Of a stretch of DNA of 34,176 bases, positions 16,520 to 24,986 are shown in pieces. A program made the position numbers and the translations under genes. The stretch's first letter is position 1; every line of letters begins with the position of its first letter. Where the stretch lies: positions 1 through 34,176 of the forward strand of contig JAEZKJ010000144.1 of the NCBI GenBank assembly GCA_023415545.1, written 5' to 3'. A model generated the notes under the pieces. That model did not search any database. It was given only the letters and a program-made list of their open reading frames with translations, and had not been told where the DNA came from. This DNA comes from Bacteroidota bacterium (GTDB lineage: Bacteria > Bacteroidota > Bacteroidia > Bacteroidales > Bacteroidaceae).

Positions 16520-17269
16520 TTAATTCTTATTGCTTTCTTTTATATATTTATCTAAAGCAGCTGTCATTGAAGGAGCATCAACAGTAGGTGCTTCAAGATC
16601 TAGACGCAAACCAGCATCTTTCACTGCCTTAGCAGTAGCAGGTCCAAAACATCCTATTGATATATCCTTCTGTTCGAAATTTGGGAAATTCTTCAATAAA
16701 GAGTTAATTCCGGCAGGGCTGAAGAATAGCAACATGTCGTAATCAAACTCCTCTTCCGGAGTAAAATCATTACTTACTGTTCTATACATAACAGCTCCGG
16801 TATGCTGTATCTTTTTTGAATCAAGAATATCTTTTATCTCGTCATTATGAACATCCGACATTGGAACAAGATATTTTTCTGTATTGTGTTTAACAATAGT
16901 AGGCACTAAATCAGCAAATTTACCCGTTGCTCCAAAGAATACTTTTCTCTTTCGATACTGAACATATTTTTGGATATATAAAGCTATTGTTTCTGATGTA
17001 CAGAAGTATTTCATTGTCTCAGGCACTGTTATTCTTAATTCAGCACAGAGATTAAAAAAATGGTCAATAGCATGACGTGAAGTAAATATTACTGCAGTAT
17101 GATCAAGAATAGAGACTTTTTCTTGTCTAAATTCTTTAGCCGTTAAGCCTTCAACTTTTATGAATGGACGAAAAACAATATTTACGCCATATTTATCTGC
17201 AATATCATAATAAGGTGACTTCTCAGAAGTCGGCTTAGGCTGAGAAACAAGGACTTTTTTTATCTTCAA
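16520..17269 (-). CDS. hemD: Uroporphyrinogen-III synthase family protein
   Basis: 249 residues with the two-domain HemD fold. HemD cyclises hydroxymethylbilane to uroporphyrinogen III, inverting ring D. Recognisable segments are VLVSQPKP at the start, AVIFTSRHAIDHF (about 59-71), YKLVPMSD-like YLVPMSDVHNDEIKDIL, and DMLLFFSPAGINSLL followed by SIGCFGPATAKAVKDAGL. The start codon is TTG at 17269: it lies four bases after the DUF4271 stop and yields the N-terminus MKIKKVLVSQPKPTSEKSP, which matches the start of Bacteroidales homologues as I recall them. No ATG is available upstream. The other haem genes are not nearby, so a role other than haem synthesis in this organism cannot be excluded. 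Confidence 0.92.
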   Translation of the reverse strand: MKIKKVLVSQPKPTSEKSPYYDIADKYGVNIVFRPFIKVEGLTAKEFRQEKVSILDHTAVIFTSRHAIDHFFNLCAELRITVPETMKYFCTSETIALYIQKYVQYRKRKVFFGATGKFADLVPTIVKHNTEKYLVPMSDVHNDEIKDILDSKKIQHTGAVMYRTVSNDFTPEEEFDYDMLLFFSPAGINSLLKNFPNFEQKDISIGCFGPATAKAVKDAGLRLDLEAPTVDAPSMTAALDKYIKESNKN

Positions 17270-17273
17270 GGTA

Positions 17274-18086
17274 CTAAAATTTAAAAACCAAACTATTATT
17301 AGCGAGAAGTATAGCTTTCCATAAAAATAAGTCTGGAATAACTTCCAAGGTGCAAAAGTATAGAATTAAATGGAAAATACCATAGATATTATTAAAAAAG
17401 TTAGTAAAACACTTATATATTAACAATATCTTTCCCAAAACGATGACAAAAATAAAAAGAACAAATGAAATATAAATATTCAAGTCAAAGAATACCATCA
17501 ATAAAACTAATGGAAAAAGTAAAAAACCACTCCATATTAGAACATTAGTATATGAGCTTATCCAAACTTTCTGTTTTGTTGAATTGAAAAAAATTGAATT
17601 TACAGACGAGTAAAGTAATATCTTAATAAAAAAGAACAGTGATATTAAACTTATACATAGTGGTAAAAGGTATATATGAGGTATTATAGAAAAAATATAG
17701 TTATTATACTCGGATATATACTCATATATACAGAACCCGGTAAAGAGGATTGTCTGACTTAGTAAAATAATAGCATATCTTACATCCGAAGAGGTATTAT
17801 TATCAAAAAGCCCGTATCTGTCCTTATTAGAGAAAAAAAAAGAAAACTGACTTTGAAAATACTTTTTTGAACGCATTAACACATACGAAACAAGTATAAA
17901 GCATATGATCATCAATGATGTAACCATCCAATCCGAGCGCAACTGATAAGGAAGAGGCTCTCCTATCATTCCCTCCTTTGTAGTGGAAAGATTGGCATCT
18001 TCACCTATAGCATTGTAAATCTCTAACTGAGACTCTTGATAACAATGAAATAAATAATTTATGTCAGTTGTGCAATTTTGGTTCAT
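17274..18086 (-). CDS. DUF4271 membrane protein
   Basis: 270 residues with about seven hydrophobic segments starting near residue 57, preceded by a polar N-terminal part. The length, topology and place directly upstream of hemD identify it as the Bacteroidota DUF4271 family, whose function is unknown. Its ATG overlaps the stop of the LOG-family gene by four bases and its stop is four bases from the hemD start, so the three are one translationally coupled unit. The conserved linkage to hemD suggests a role connected with tetrapyrrole handling or simply the membrane, but nothing in the sequence proves it. Confidence 0.85.
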   Translation of the reverse strand: MNQNCTTDINYLFHCYQESQLEIYNAIGEDANLSTTKEGMIGEPLPYQLRSDWMVTSLMIICFILVSYVLMRSKKYFQSQFSFFFSNKDRYGLFDNNTSSDVRYAIILLSQTILFTGFCIYEYISEYNNYIFSIIPHIYLLPLCISLISLFFFIKILLYSSVNSIFFNSTKQKVWISSYTNVLIWSGFLLFPLVLLMVFFDLNIYISFVLFIFVIVLGKILLIYKCFTNFFNNIYGIFHLILYFCTLEVIPDLFLWKAILLANNSLVFKF

Positions 18087-18670
18087 ATTGCTGCAAATTT
18101 ACGTATTTCTTTATTCCATTTAGGTTCGGTAAAAAGAAATTTTATTGCCTCCTCAGGTGTAGAAGCTACTTGCCAAATTTTTCCATGCTCCACTCTCATA
18201 AAATTCTCTTTTATACTCTTATTAAGCATTTCAAGAAGAGGATTATAGAACCCATCAATGTTAAGTATTACAATAGGATTTAAATATAGAGCAAGTTGTT
18301 TCCATGTAATGATTTCAAGAAGTTCCTCTAACGTACCACACCCTCCTGGCAAAGCAATTACACCATCTGATAGGTTAGCCATCAGTTGCTTTCTTTCATG
18401 CATATTCTCAGTCTCTATGAGTCGAGTAAGGCCTTTATGATGCCACCCCTGCTCTACCATAAAACGTGGTATAACTCCGGTCACAGTACCCCCTGCTTCG
18501 AGTGTAGCATCAGCAACTGCCTTCATAAGTCCCAAGCAGCCGGCACCATTTATAAGGTTAATATTATTTTTAGCAAGCAGTGTACCTAACTCTTGTGCTG
18601 CATCAAAGTATTTCTTATCAATTTTTGTACTTGAAGCGCTGTATACGCAAACATTCTTTATATCATTCAT
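18083..18670 (-). CDS. LOG family protein (TIGR00730, Rossmann fold phosphoribohydrolase-like)
   Basis: 195 residues. The family signature PGGCGTLEE is at 108-116, preceded by the conserved MHERKQLM around 90-97 that supplies the catalytic Arg. Proteins of this kind hydrolyse nucleoside 5'-monophosphates, such as cytokinin ribotides or AMP, releasing the free base and ribose 5-phosphate. The physiological substrate in Bacteroidales is unknown. It opens the LOG-DUF4271-hemD unit. Only about 20 bases separate its ATG from the metK terminator stem, leaving no room for a separate promoter after that hairpin. Confidence 0.92.
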   Translation of the reverse strand: MNDIKNVCVYSASSTKIDKKYFDAAQELGTLLAKNNINLINGAGCLGLMKAVADATLEAGGTVTGVIPRFMVEQGWHHKGLTRLIETENMHERKQLMANLSDGVIALPGGCGTLEELLEIITWKQLALYLNPIVILNIDGFYNPLLEMLNKSIKENFMRVEHGKIWQVASTPEEAIKFLFTEPKWNKEIRKFAAI

Positions 18671-18676
18671 ATATGA

Positions 18677-18719
18677 AAAATAAAAAATACGGGCAGCCTG
18701 CTGATAAATGACTGCCCGT
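18677..18719 (-). terminator. Intrinsic terminator of metK
   Basis: Stem ACGGGCAG (18712-18719 as read leftward) with CTGCCCGT (18689-18696), then ATTTTTTATTTTT on the minus strand. The T-run ends seven bases before the LOG gene ATG. Confidence 0.88.
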
Positions 18720-18737
18720 CGTAAAAACCATGTTTTA

Positions 18738-20030
18738 TTATAGATTAAACGCTTTTTTAATCTTATCTACATAATCAAGTTTTTCCCATGTAAAGAGTTC
18801 AACTTCCAACGATATTGGTTCATGATATTGTGAAGTATATTCTTTTGTCACAATCTTTGGTTCACGACCCATATGTCCATATGAAGCAGTCTCTTCATAT
18901 ATAGGATTACGTAGTTTTAGTCTCTCTTCAATAGCTTTTGGACGTAAATCGAATATCTCATCTACCTTTTTAGCTATTTCACCATCGCTCATCTTTACAT
19001 TGCTGCGACCATAAGTATTAACATATATGTTGATAGGGCGAGCTACTCCAATAGCATAAGATATCTGAACAAGAATTTCATCAGCTACACCTGCAGCAAC
19101 CATATTCTTAGCAATATGACGAGCAGCATAAGCAGCACTTCTATCTACCTTACTTGGATCTTTTCCTGAAAATGCACCACCTCCATGAGCACCTTTACCA
19201 CCATAAGTATCAACAATAATCTTACGTCCTGTAAGACCGGTATCACCATGAGGACCACCGATAACAAACTTACCTGTTGGGTTTACATGATACTTGATAT
19301 TTTCATCGAAAAGTGCAATTATATCTTCATTATTAATTTCAGAGATAACTCTTGGCATCAATATTTCGATAACATCTTTACGAATTTTTGATAACATCTC
19401 TTCGTCAGCTTTTAATTGAGCCTCACGAGAGTCATCAGCAGGAGTGATAAACTCATCATGCTGAGTAGAAACAACTATAGTATCTATACGTACAGGTTTC
19501 CCATTATCATCATATTCTATTGTTACCTGGCTTTTAGAGTCAGGACGAAGATATGTCATCTCTTTACCTTCACGACGAATTTCAGCAAGTACCATAAGCA
19601 ACTTATGTGAAAGGTCAAGTGAAAGAGGCATATAGTTCTCTGTTTCGTTAGTTGCATAACCAAACATCATACCTTGGTCACCAGCACCCTGGTCCATTGG
19701 ATTTTCACGTTCTACTCCACGATTAATGTCAGCACTCTGCTCATGTATAGCAGAAAGGACTCCACAAGAGTTACCTTCAAACATATATTCGCTTTTAGTA
19801 TAACCAATGCGGTTAATAACTTCACGGGCTACGCGTTGAAGATCAATATAAGCGTTAGTTTTCACTTCTCCGGCAACTACCACTTGTCCGGTAGTAACCA
19901 TAGTTTCGCAAGCTACTTTTGAACTGGGGTCGTACGCCAACAGTTTGTCAAGCACAGCGTCCGATATTTGATCGGCCACTTTATCGGGGTGTCCTTCAGA
20001 CACAGATTCGGATGTGAATAAATATCCCAT
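18738..20030 (-). CDS. metK: S-adenosylmethionine synthase
   Basis: 430 residues, slightly longer than the roughly 385-residue E. coli enzyme, as expected for the Bacteroidales form. It makes S-adenosylmethionine from methionine and ATP. Signatures are GHPDKVADQISDAVLD (about 13-28), the methionine and ATP loop DQGAGDQGMMFGYA (about 113-126), GPHGDTGLTGRK and GGGAFSGKDPSKVDRSAAY. The leader carries a SAM-II type riboswitch, so product feedback on expression is expected. It is divergent from the MFS transporter and ends in a strong hairpin. Confidence 0.98.
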   Translation of the reverse strand: MGYLFTSESVSEGHPDKVADQISDAVLDKLLAYDPSSKVACETMVTTGQVVVAGEVKTNAYIDLQRVAREVINRIGYTKSEYMFEGNSCGVLSAIHEQSADINRGVERENPMDQGAGDQGMMFGYATNETENYMPLSLDLSHKLLMVLAEIRREGKEMTYLRPDSKSQVTIEYDDNGKPVRIDTIVVSTQHDEFITPADDSREAQLKADEEMLSKIRKDVIEILMPRVISEINNEDIIALFDENIKYHVNPTGKFVIGGPHGDTGLTGRKIIVDTYGGKGAHGGGAFSGKDPSKVDRSAAYAARHIAKNMVAAGVADEILVQISYAIGVARPINIYVNTYGRSNVKMSDGEIAKKVDEIFDLRPKAIEERLKLRNPIYEETASYGHMGREPKIVTKEYTSQYHEPISLEVELFTWEKLDYVDKIKKAFNL

Positions 20031-20122
20031 TTTAACGATTTATTAAAAATTAATTTATAATTTCTATTATAGCAAACTTATGGGAGGGGGTGAGAGTAGA
20101 AATAAAATACAGAAATATATAT

Positions 20123-20176
20123 TATGTTTTTAGCATTTTTTTCCGTGGTTGCAAGCTACTCAAATCTCTCCACTGT
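20123..20176 (-). promoter_or_regulatory. SAM-II riboswitch upstream of metK
   Basis: On the minus strand the leader contains, in order, GTGG, GATTTG, GCTTGCAACCACG, an A-rich linker and TGCTAAAAA. This is the SAM-II consensus as I know it (GTGG, GATTTG, GCTTGCAGCCACG, A-rich linker, GCTAAA), in which GTGG pairs with CCAC as P1 and the 3' GCTAAA part completes the pseudoknot. It lies about 12 bases after a TATCTTTG promoter element and 93 bases before the metK ATG. Its position before metK fits S-adenosylmethionine feedback. Confidence 0.85.
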
Positions 20177-20187
20177 TTTTATCAGTG

Positions 20188-20195
20188 CAAAGATA
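20188..20195 (-). promoter_or_regulatory. Promoter -7 element for metK
   Basis: TATCTTTG on the minus strand just upstream of the riboswitch. The expected transcription start near 20182 would place the aptamer at the very 5' end of the transcript. Confidence 0.65.
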
Positions 20196-20291
20196 AGTAT
20201 AATTCTATTATTAATTATATTCGTACAATATTTTTATAAATATTAAAACTAATAGCTAATTATAATGTTATAAAGTCAATATATAATAGCT

Positions 20292-21662
20292 ATGTCAAAA
20301 AAAATATTGCTTATAATACCTAAGGAATACTCAGCTATAATTGCTGTATTACTTGCTATAGTGATGTCGGTACTCGATGGCACAATAATGAATATTGCGC
20401 TTCCTACGCTAACGGAAAGTTTTGGTATTTCAGCTTCAACTTCAATATGGATTGTTAATGCTTATCAATTGGTGATAGCAGTATTACTACTTGCTATGGC
20501 TTCACTTGGTGAGATATATGGATATAGAAAAATATTTCTTTTTGGTGTAACACTCTTTACACTCTCTTCACTATCATGCGCTTTTTGCAACAGTTTTGCT
20601 TCACTAACAGTAGCACGTATTGTTCAAGGTATTGGTGCAGCATCGATTATGAGTGTAAATCCTGCATTAATCAGATTAATATATCCACCTCAATATTTAG
20701 GGCGAGGAATGGGAATCAATGCTATGGTAATAGCAGTATCGGCAGCAGCAGGTCCATCAATAGCTGGAACGATACTCTCTGTTGCTAGTTGGCATTGGCT
20801 ATTTTTAATCAATGTTCCATTAGGTGTTGTAGCATATATATTAGGACGAAAACTTCTTCCTGATAATCCTGAGAAAGGAACTCACAAATTCGATATAATT
20901 GGAGCTATAGAAACAGCACTGACATTTGGGCTATTTATTTTTGCTATTGATGATATTGCACAAGGTAAAGATAGAAGTTTAATTATTGTAGAGTGTATTC
21001 TATTTCTTTTAATTGGATATATGCTTATACGAAGAGAATTGAAACAGGACCATCCTATTCTACCACTAGATTTATTAAAGATTCCAATTTTTTCAATGTC
21101 TATAGGGGCATCTGTGTGCTCATTTTCTGCGCAAATGCTAGCAATGATATCACTACCATTCTTTATGCAAAATATTTTGCATTTCAACCCTGTAGAGATT
21201 GGAGCATTACTTACTCCTTGGCCTTTAGCAAGTATGATATCAGCTCCTATAAGTGGACGACTGATAGAAAAGATACATCCCGGTGTTTTAGGCGGAACCG
21301 GTATGTTAATTTTTGCCATTGGACTAGTTTCACTTCGTATTCTTCCTTCCGATCCTTCTGCATTTAATATAGTTTGGAGAGTAGCACTTTGTGGATTTGG
21401 ATTTGGACTATTCCAAACTCCTAATAATGTTACAATCGTTTCATCAGCTCCTACTCGAAGAAGTGGAGGTGCAAGTGGTATGATGGGTATGGCACGACTT
21501 ATTGGTCAAACACTAGGAACTTCTCTTGTTGCCTTTATGTTCAACCTACTACCAACTGGTAAAAAATCGGCAGCATGTATTTTGCTTGCAATGTTTTTTG
21601 CAATAGCAGCAGGAATAATAAGTGTTGTGCGAGTTACTCAACAGTCTCCTTTAAAAAAATAA
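20292..21662 (+). CDS. MFS drug efflux transporter, DHA2 (EmrB/QacA) family
   Basis: 456 residues with about 14 membrane segments, the DHA2 count. The early motif SVLDGTIMNIALPTL (about 26-40) corresponds to the family motif 'LDxTIVNVALP' in helix 1, and RIVQGIGAASIMSVNPALI (around 109-127) is the helix 4 motif C region. Such proteins export drugs, dyes or bile-type compounds using the proton gradient. No fused or adjacent MarR/TetR regulator and no periplasmic adaptor gene are in the window, so the substrate cannot be inferred. It diverges from metK and converges on folK, with only four bases between the stops. Confidence 0.93.
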   Translation: MSKKILLIIPKEYSAIIAVLLAIVMSVLDGTIMNIALPTLTESFGISASTSIWIVNAYQLVIAVLLLAMASLGEIYGYRKIFLFGVTLFTLSSLSCAFCNSFASLTVARIVQGIGAASIMSVNPALIRLIYPPQYLGRGMGINAMVIAVSAAAGPSIAGTILSVASWHWLFLINVPLGVVAYILGRKLLPDNPEKGTHKFDIIGAIETALTFGLFIFAIDDIAQGKDRSLIIVECILFLLIGYMLIRRELKQDHPILPLDLLKIPIFSMSIGASVCSFSAQMLAMISLPFFMQNILHFNPVEIGALLTPWPLASMISAPISGRLIEKIHPGVLGGTGMLIFAIGLVSLRILPSDPSAFNIVWRVALCGFGFGLFQTPNNVTIVSSAPTRRSGGASGMMGMARLIGQTLGTSLVAFMFNLLPTGKKSAACILLAMFFAIAAGIISVVRVTQQSPLKK

Positions 21663-21673
21663 GCTTTTATTTG
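21651..21673. terminator. Weak AT-only hairpin between convergent MFS and folK genes
   Basis: An AAATAA/TTATTT stem overlaps the end of the MFS gene and the folK stop. Leftward it is followed by TTTT. Having no G-C pairs in the stem, it is a doubtful terminator. Confidence 0.3.
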
Positions 21674-22122
21674 ATGAACTCTTTCATCTTCTTTTTTAGA
21701 ACAGGATGTATAAACTCGGGGGCTATTTCTACTAAAGGGATAATAACAAAATCTCTTTCAGTCATTAAAGGATGAGGGATAGTAAGTTCATCACTCTCAA
21801 AAATTAAATCATCATATAGCAAGATATCTATATCGATTATACGATCGCTATATATCCTATCTACACTCTTTTTACTGCGTCCCATCTCCCTCTCTATCTG
21901 TTTTGTTATATCGAGAATCTGCATAGGGGTTTTATCTGTATTCACAGAACATACAGCATTAAAAAACGAGTTATCCGATATAAATCCCCATGGTTCGGTA
22001 ACATAAAAAGCGGAGAGGGAGTTAATGCTCCCTATCCGCTCGTTAATATATTTTATGGCATCATTTAGATTTTCCTCTTTGTTACCTAAATTCGTACCAA
22101 GTCCAAAGAAAACTTTAGCCAT
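21667..22122 (-). CDS. folK: 2-amino-4-hydroxy-6-hydroxymethyldihydropteridine diphosphokinase
   Basis: 151 residues, the usual size of HPPK. It transfers pyrophosphate from ATP to 6-hydroxymethyl-dihydropterin in folate synthesis. The N-terminus FGLGTNLGNKEENL, the substrate loop around YVTEPWGF, and the metal and ATP block DRIYSDRIIDIDILLYDDL (about 89-107) are all typical, followed by IPHPLMTERDFVIIPL. The ATG overlaps the queA stop by one base (TAATG), so the two are translationally coupled. It is the last gene of the ftsX-to-folK operon. Confidence 0.95.
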   Translation of the reverse strand: MAKVFFGLGTNLGNKEENLNDAIKYINERIGSINSLSAFYVTEPWGFISDNSFFNAVCSVNTDKTPMQILDITKQIEREMGRSKKSVDRIYSDRIIDIDILLYDDLIFESDELTIPHPLMTERDFVIIPLVEIAPEFIHPVLKKKMKEFIK

Positions 22123-23177
22123 TATTTATCAAGAATAAGCATTGCATCGCCATAAGTACCAAAGCGATAATCCTCTTTAAGTGCAATATCATATGCATTC
22201 ATAACTTGGTCATATCCTCCATAAGCACAAACCATCATAAGAAGAGTAGAAAGAGGCATTTGGAAGTTACTTACAAGACTATTTGCTACGCTAAAATCAT
22301 AAGGAGGGAAAATAAATTTATTTGTCCATCCATCAAATTCCTTAAGATGACCATCAGTACCAACAGCAGTCTCTATAGCTCTCATTACAGTAGTACCAAC
22401 AGCACAAATATTACGGTTGTTGTCTTTTGCATTGTTAACTATTCGGCATGCCTCCGCATTTATAATCATCTGCTCAGAATCAGTTTTATGTTTTGTAAGA
22501 TCCTCAACATCAATATCACGGAAGTTTCCTAAACCTGCATGAAGAGTAATATAAGCAAAATCTATTCCCTTAATCTCCATTCTCTTCATCAATTCACGGC
22601 TGAAGTGCATACCGGCAGTAGGTGCTGTTACAGCTCCTTCATTTTTAGCATAAATAGTTTGGAAACGCTCAGCATCCTCCTCTTCTACCGGACGATTTAT
22701 AAAACTAGGCAATGGTGGTTCACCAAGGGCATAAAGTGCCTTTTTGAACTCATCGTGAGGGCCATCATAAAGGAAACGTAAAGTACGTCCTCTAGAAGTT
22801 GTATTATCAATAACTTCGGCAACCATAGAATCATCATCGCCAAAGTATAATTTATTACCAATTCTAATTTTTCTTGCCGGATCAACCAGAACATCCCATA
22901 AACGAAGTTCTTCGTTTAGTTCACGAAGTAAAAACACCTCTATACGAGCACCGGTTTTTTCCTTATTACCATATAAACGAGCAGGAAAAACTTTAGTATC
23001 ATTAAAGATAAACACATCTTTATCATCAAAATAGTCCAAAATGTTTTTAAACAATTTGTGCTCAATCTCGCCAGTTGATTTGTGTAGAACCATTAAGCGA
23101 GATTCATCTCTGTAAGTTGTCGGATGCAAAGCTATCTTTTCTTCCGGCAGTTTAAATTTGAATTGCGACAGTTTCAT
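22122..23177 (-). CDS. queA: S-adenosylmethionine:tRNA ribosyltransferase-isomerase
   Basis: 351 residues, normal for QueA. It transfers and isomerises the ribosyl part of S-adenosylmethionine to preQ1 in tRNA, giving epoxyqueuosine at the wobble position of GUN anticodons. The start (LSQFKFKLPEEKIALHP) and the blocks FNDTKVFPARLYG, APTAGMHFSRELM and ITLHAGLGNFRDI are characteristic. It overlaps folK by one base and follows truB by nine bases. The next genes upstream are also RNA or envelope functions, the standard Bacteroidales order. Confidence 0.97.
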   Translation of the reverse strand: MKLSQFKFKLPEEKIALHPTTYRDESRLMVLHKSTGEIEHKLFKNILDYFDDKDVFIFNDTKVFPARLYGNKEKTGARIEVFLLRELNEELRLWDVLVDPARKIRIGNKLYFGDDDSMVAEVIDNTTSRGRTLRFLYDGPHDEFKKALYALGEPPLPSFINRPVEEEDAERFQTIYAKNEGAVTAPTAGMHFSRELMKRMEIKGIDFAYITLHAGLGNFRDIDVEDLTKHKTDSEQMIINAEACRIVNNAKDNNRNICAVGTTVMRAIETAVGTDGHLKEFDGWTNKFIFPPYDFSVANSLVSNFQMPLSTLLMMVCAYGGYDQVMNAYDIALKEDYRFGTYGDAMLILDK

Positions 23178-23186
23178 CTTTATATA

Positions 23187-23891
23187 TTATTCATTTGTAA
23201 TTTCTATATCCTGATTATCAAGCCACTCCTGGAATTCATCTATCTCCATACATTTATCAAGTGTAACTTCTCCTACTCTACTTCTTAATAAAGCAGTAAG
23301 ATGTGCCCCACTATCCAATGCCTCACCAATATCTCGAGCCAATGCTCGGATGTATGTACCTTTACTACATACCACCCTAATTTTGATTTCCGGTAAGTTG
23401 CATTCCAAAAGTTCTATCTCATCAATAACCAAAGTCTTAGACTTTAAGTTCACCTCTTTACCTTTTCTTGCAAGTTCATAAGCTCGTGCACCTTCTACCT
23501 TACAAGCAGAAAACACAGGAGGAACTTGTTCAATAGTACCAAGAAATTTTGTCAAAGCCTCTTCAACCATTTCTCTGGTAATATGCTCTACCGGATATGT
23601 AGCATCAATCTCTTTTTCAAGGTCATATGATGGAGTAGTAGCTCCTAGCATAATTGTTGCAATATACTCTTTTGTTTGATATTGCAACTCCTCAATGCGC
23701 TTTGTTGCTTTACCGGTACATAAAATCATCACTCCTGTAGCCAATGGGTCAAGTGTTCCTGCATGTCCAACCTTAAGTTTTTTTACACCAAGCTTTCTGC
23801 AAAGATGATATCTAACTTTGTTTACAACAGCAAACGATGTCCATGTTAATGGCTTATTGAAATATAAAATTTCACCTTCCTTAAAATTCAT
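23187..23891 (-). CDS. truB: tRNA pseudouridine(55) synthase
   Basis: 234 residues. TruB makes pseudouridine 55 in the T loop of tRNAs. The catalytic aspartate is Asp48 in GHAGTLDPLATG, preceded by FNKPLTWTSFAVVNKVR. The later conserved segments VPPVFSACKVEGARAYELAR and CSKGTYIRALARDIG are present. It lacks the longer C-terminal PUA extension seen in some bacteria, which is usual in Bacteroidota. Nine bases separate it from uppP on one side and from queA on the other. Confidence 0.97.
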   Translation of the reverse strand: MNFKEGEILYFNKPLTWTSFAVVNKVRYHLCRKLGVKKLKVGHAGTLDPLATGVMILCTGKATKRIEELQYQTKEYIATIMLGATTPSYDLEKEIDATYPVEHITREMVEEALTKFLGTIEQVPPVFSACKVEGARAYELARKGKEVNLKSKTLVIDEIELLECNLPEIKIRVVCSKGTYIRALARDIGEALDSGAHLTALLRSRVGEVTLDKCMEIDEFQEWLDNQDIEITNE

Positions 23892-23900
23892 CTACCTATT

Positions 23901-24698
23901 TTATATAGTACAAATTACTGTGACAGCACCAACTATAGCACAATAAATTGCGAAATATATTAATTTCCCTTTTTTTACTAAATTAATCATCCATTTACAA
24001 GCAATACATCCAGCTATAAAAGCAGCTAAAAATCCTATTACAAGCGCAAATAGAGATACTTGGGCCTGATCATTGGCAGCTCCTTTAATAATTTTCATTC
24101 CATCGAGTAAAGCCTCTCCTAAAATAGGAGGGATAACCATTAAAAATGAAAATTGTGCCAGCTTAGCTTTATTATCACCAAGAAGAAGACCTGTAGCTAT
24201 AGTTGTCCCTGATCGTGAAAGGCCGGGAAGAACAGCACATGCTTGTGAAAGACCGATTATAAATGCATCTTTCATACTTATATCCTCTTTCATTCTAGGT
24301 TTTGCATAATATGAAAATGTAAGTAACAAAGATGTTACTATTAGCATGCATCCTACAATAAGAAGGCCGGATCCAAAAATATCTTCTACATAATCTTTAA
24401 AGAAAACACCAACTATACCTATTGGAATCATTGAGACAACAATTTTCATCGCATATTTTGTCTCATCATTCATCTCAAACTTTAGTAATCCTTTAAAAAT
24501 CCAATTTATCTCTTTCCACAGAATAACAATAGTACTCAATACCGTAGCTACATGAACAACAATTGTAAATGTAAGACTTTCATCACCTTTTACACCAAAA
24601 ATAGAAGAAGCTATAGCTAAATGACCACTGCTACTTACAGGTAAATATTCTGTTAACCCTTGAAGAAAACCAAGAATCAATGCTTCAATCCAACTCAT
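23901..24698 (-). CDS. uppP: Undecaprenyl-diphosphate phosphatase
   Basis: 265 residues, about eight membrane segments (BacA/UppP family). It dephosphorylates undecaprenyl pyrophosphate to recycle the lipid carrier of peptidoglycan and surface polysaccharides, and confers bacitracin tolerance. The two family motifs are QGLTEYLPVSSSGHL (13-27), containing Glu17 and the Ser/His pair, and PGLSRSGTT (158-166) with its essential Arg. The stop of DUF3098 is three bases upstream. Confidence 0.97.
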   Translation of the reverse strand: MSWIEALILGFLQGLTEYLPVSSSGHLAIASSIFGVKGDESLTFTIVVHVATVLSTIVILWKEINWIFKGLLKFEMNDETKYAMKIVVSMIPIGIVGVFFKDYVEDIFGSGLLIVGCMLIVTSLLLTFSYYAKPRMKEDISMKDAFIIGLSQACAVLPGLSRSGTTIATGLLLGDNKAKLAQFSFLMVIPPILGEALLDGMKIIKGAANDQAQVSLFALVIGFLAAFIAGCIACKWMINLVKKGKLIYFAIYCAIVGAVTVICTI

Positions 24699-24701
24699 AT
24701 A

Positions 24702-24968
24702 TTAGATATTATCCTGATTCTCAATATTATCTTCTATCTCTTTTTTACTTTTTGCTCTATGTAGTATACCATAAATCATAAATATGAATCCAAAGAAACA
24801 TACGGCAGGAGCAACCTTTATTCGTCGAACACTGAATATATCGGGTTCAAAATGAGCCTCTGTCGATGAGGGGCCAGCCATAAGCAAGAAGCCGATAATT
24901 ATGATAACCATTCCTATAGCAAGAAGAATAAAATTTACTCTATCAAATGCCAATTTATTTCTATTCAT
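24702..24968 (-). CDS. DUF3098 membrane protein
   Basis: 88 residues with two membrane segments (about 12-30 and 53-69) joined by a short loop with the family-typical FEPDIFSVRRIKVAP. This is the Bacteroidota DUF3098 family, function unknown, nearly always between ftsX and uppP as I recall. The charged C-terminal tail (AKSKKEIEDNIENQDN) would be cytoplasmic. The linkage suggests a role in cell division or envelope assembly, which is inference only. Confidence 0.9.
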   Translation of the reverse strand: MNRNKLAFDRVNFILLAIGMVIIIIGFLLMAGPSSTEAHFEPDIFSVRRIKVAPAVCFFGFIFMIYGILHRAKSKKEIEDNIENQDNI

Positions 24969-24986
24969 ATATAATTTTTTAATTTC

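Noticed and set aside
20882..21367. Antisense and alternate-frame ORFs of 124-145 residues inside the MFS gene
   Set aside because: They are shadow frames of a hydrophobic repeated protein, with no supporting motif.
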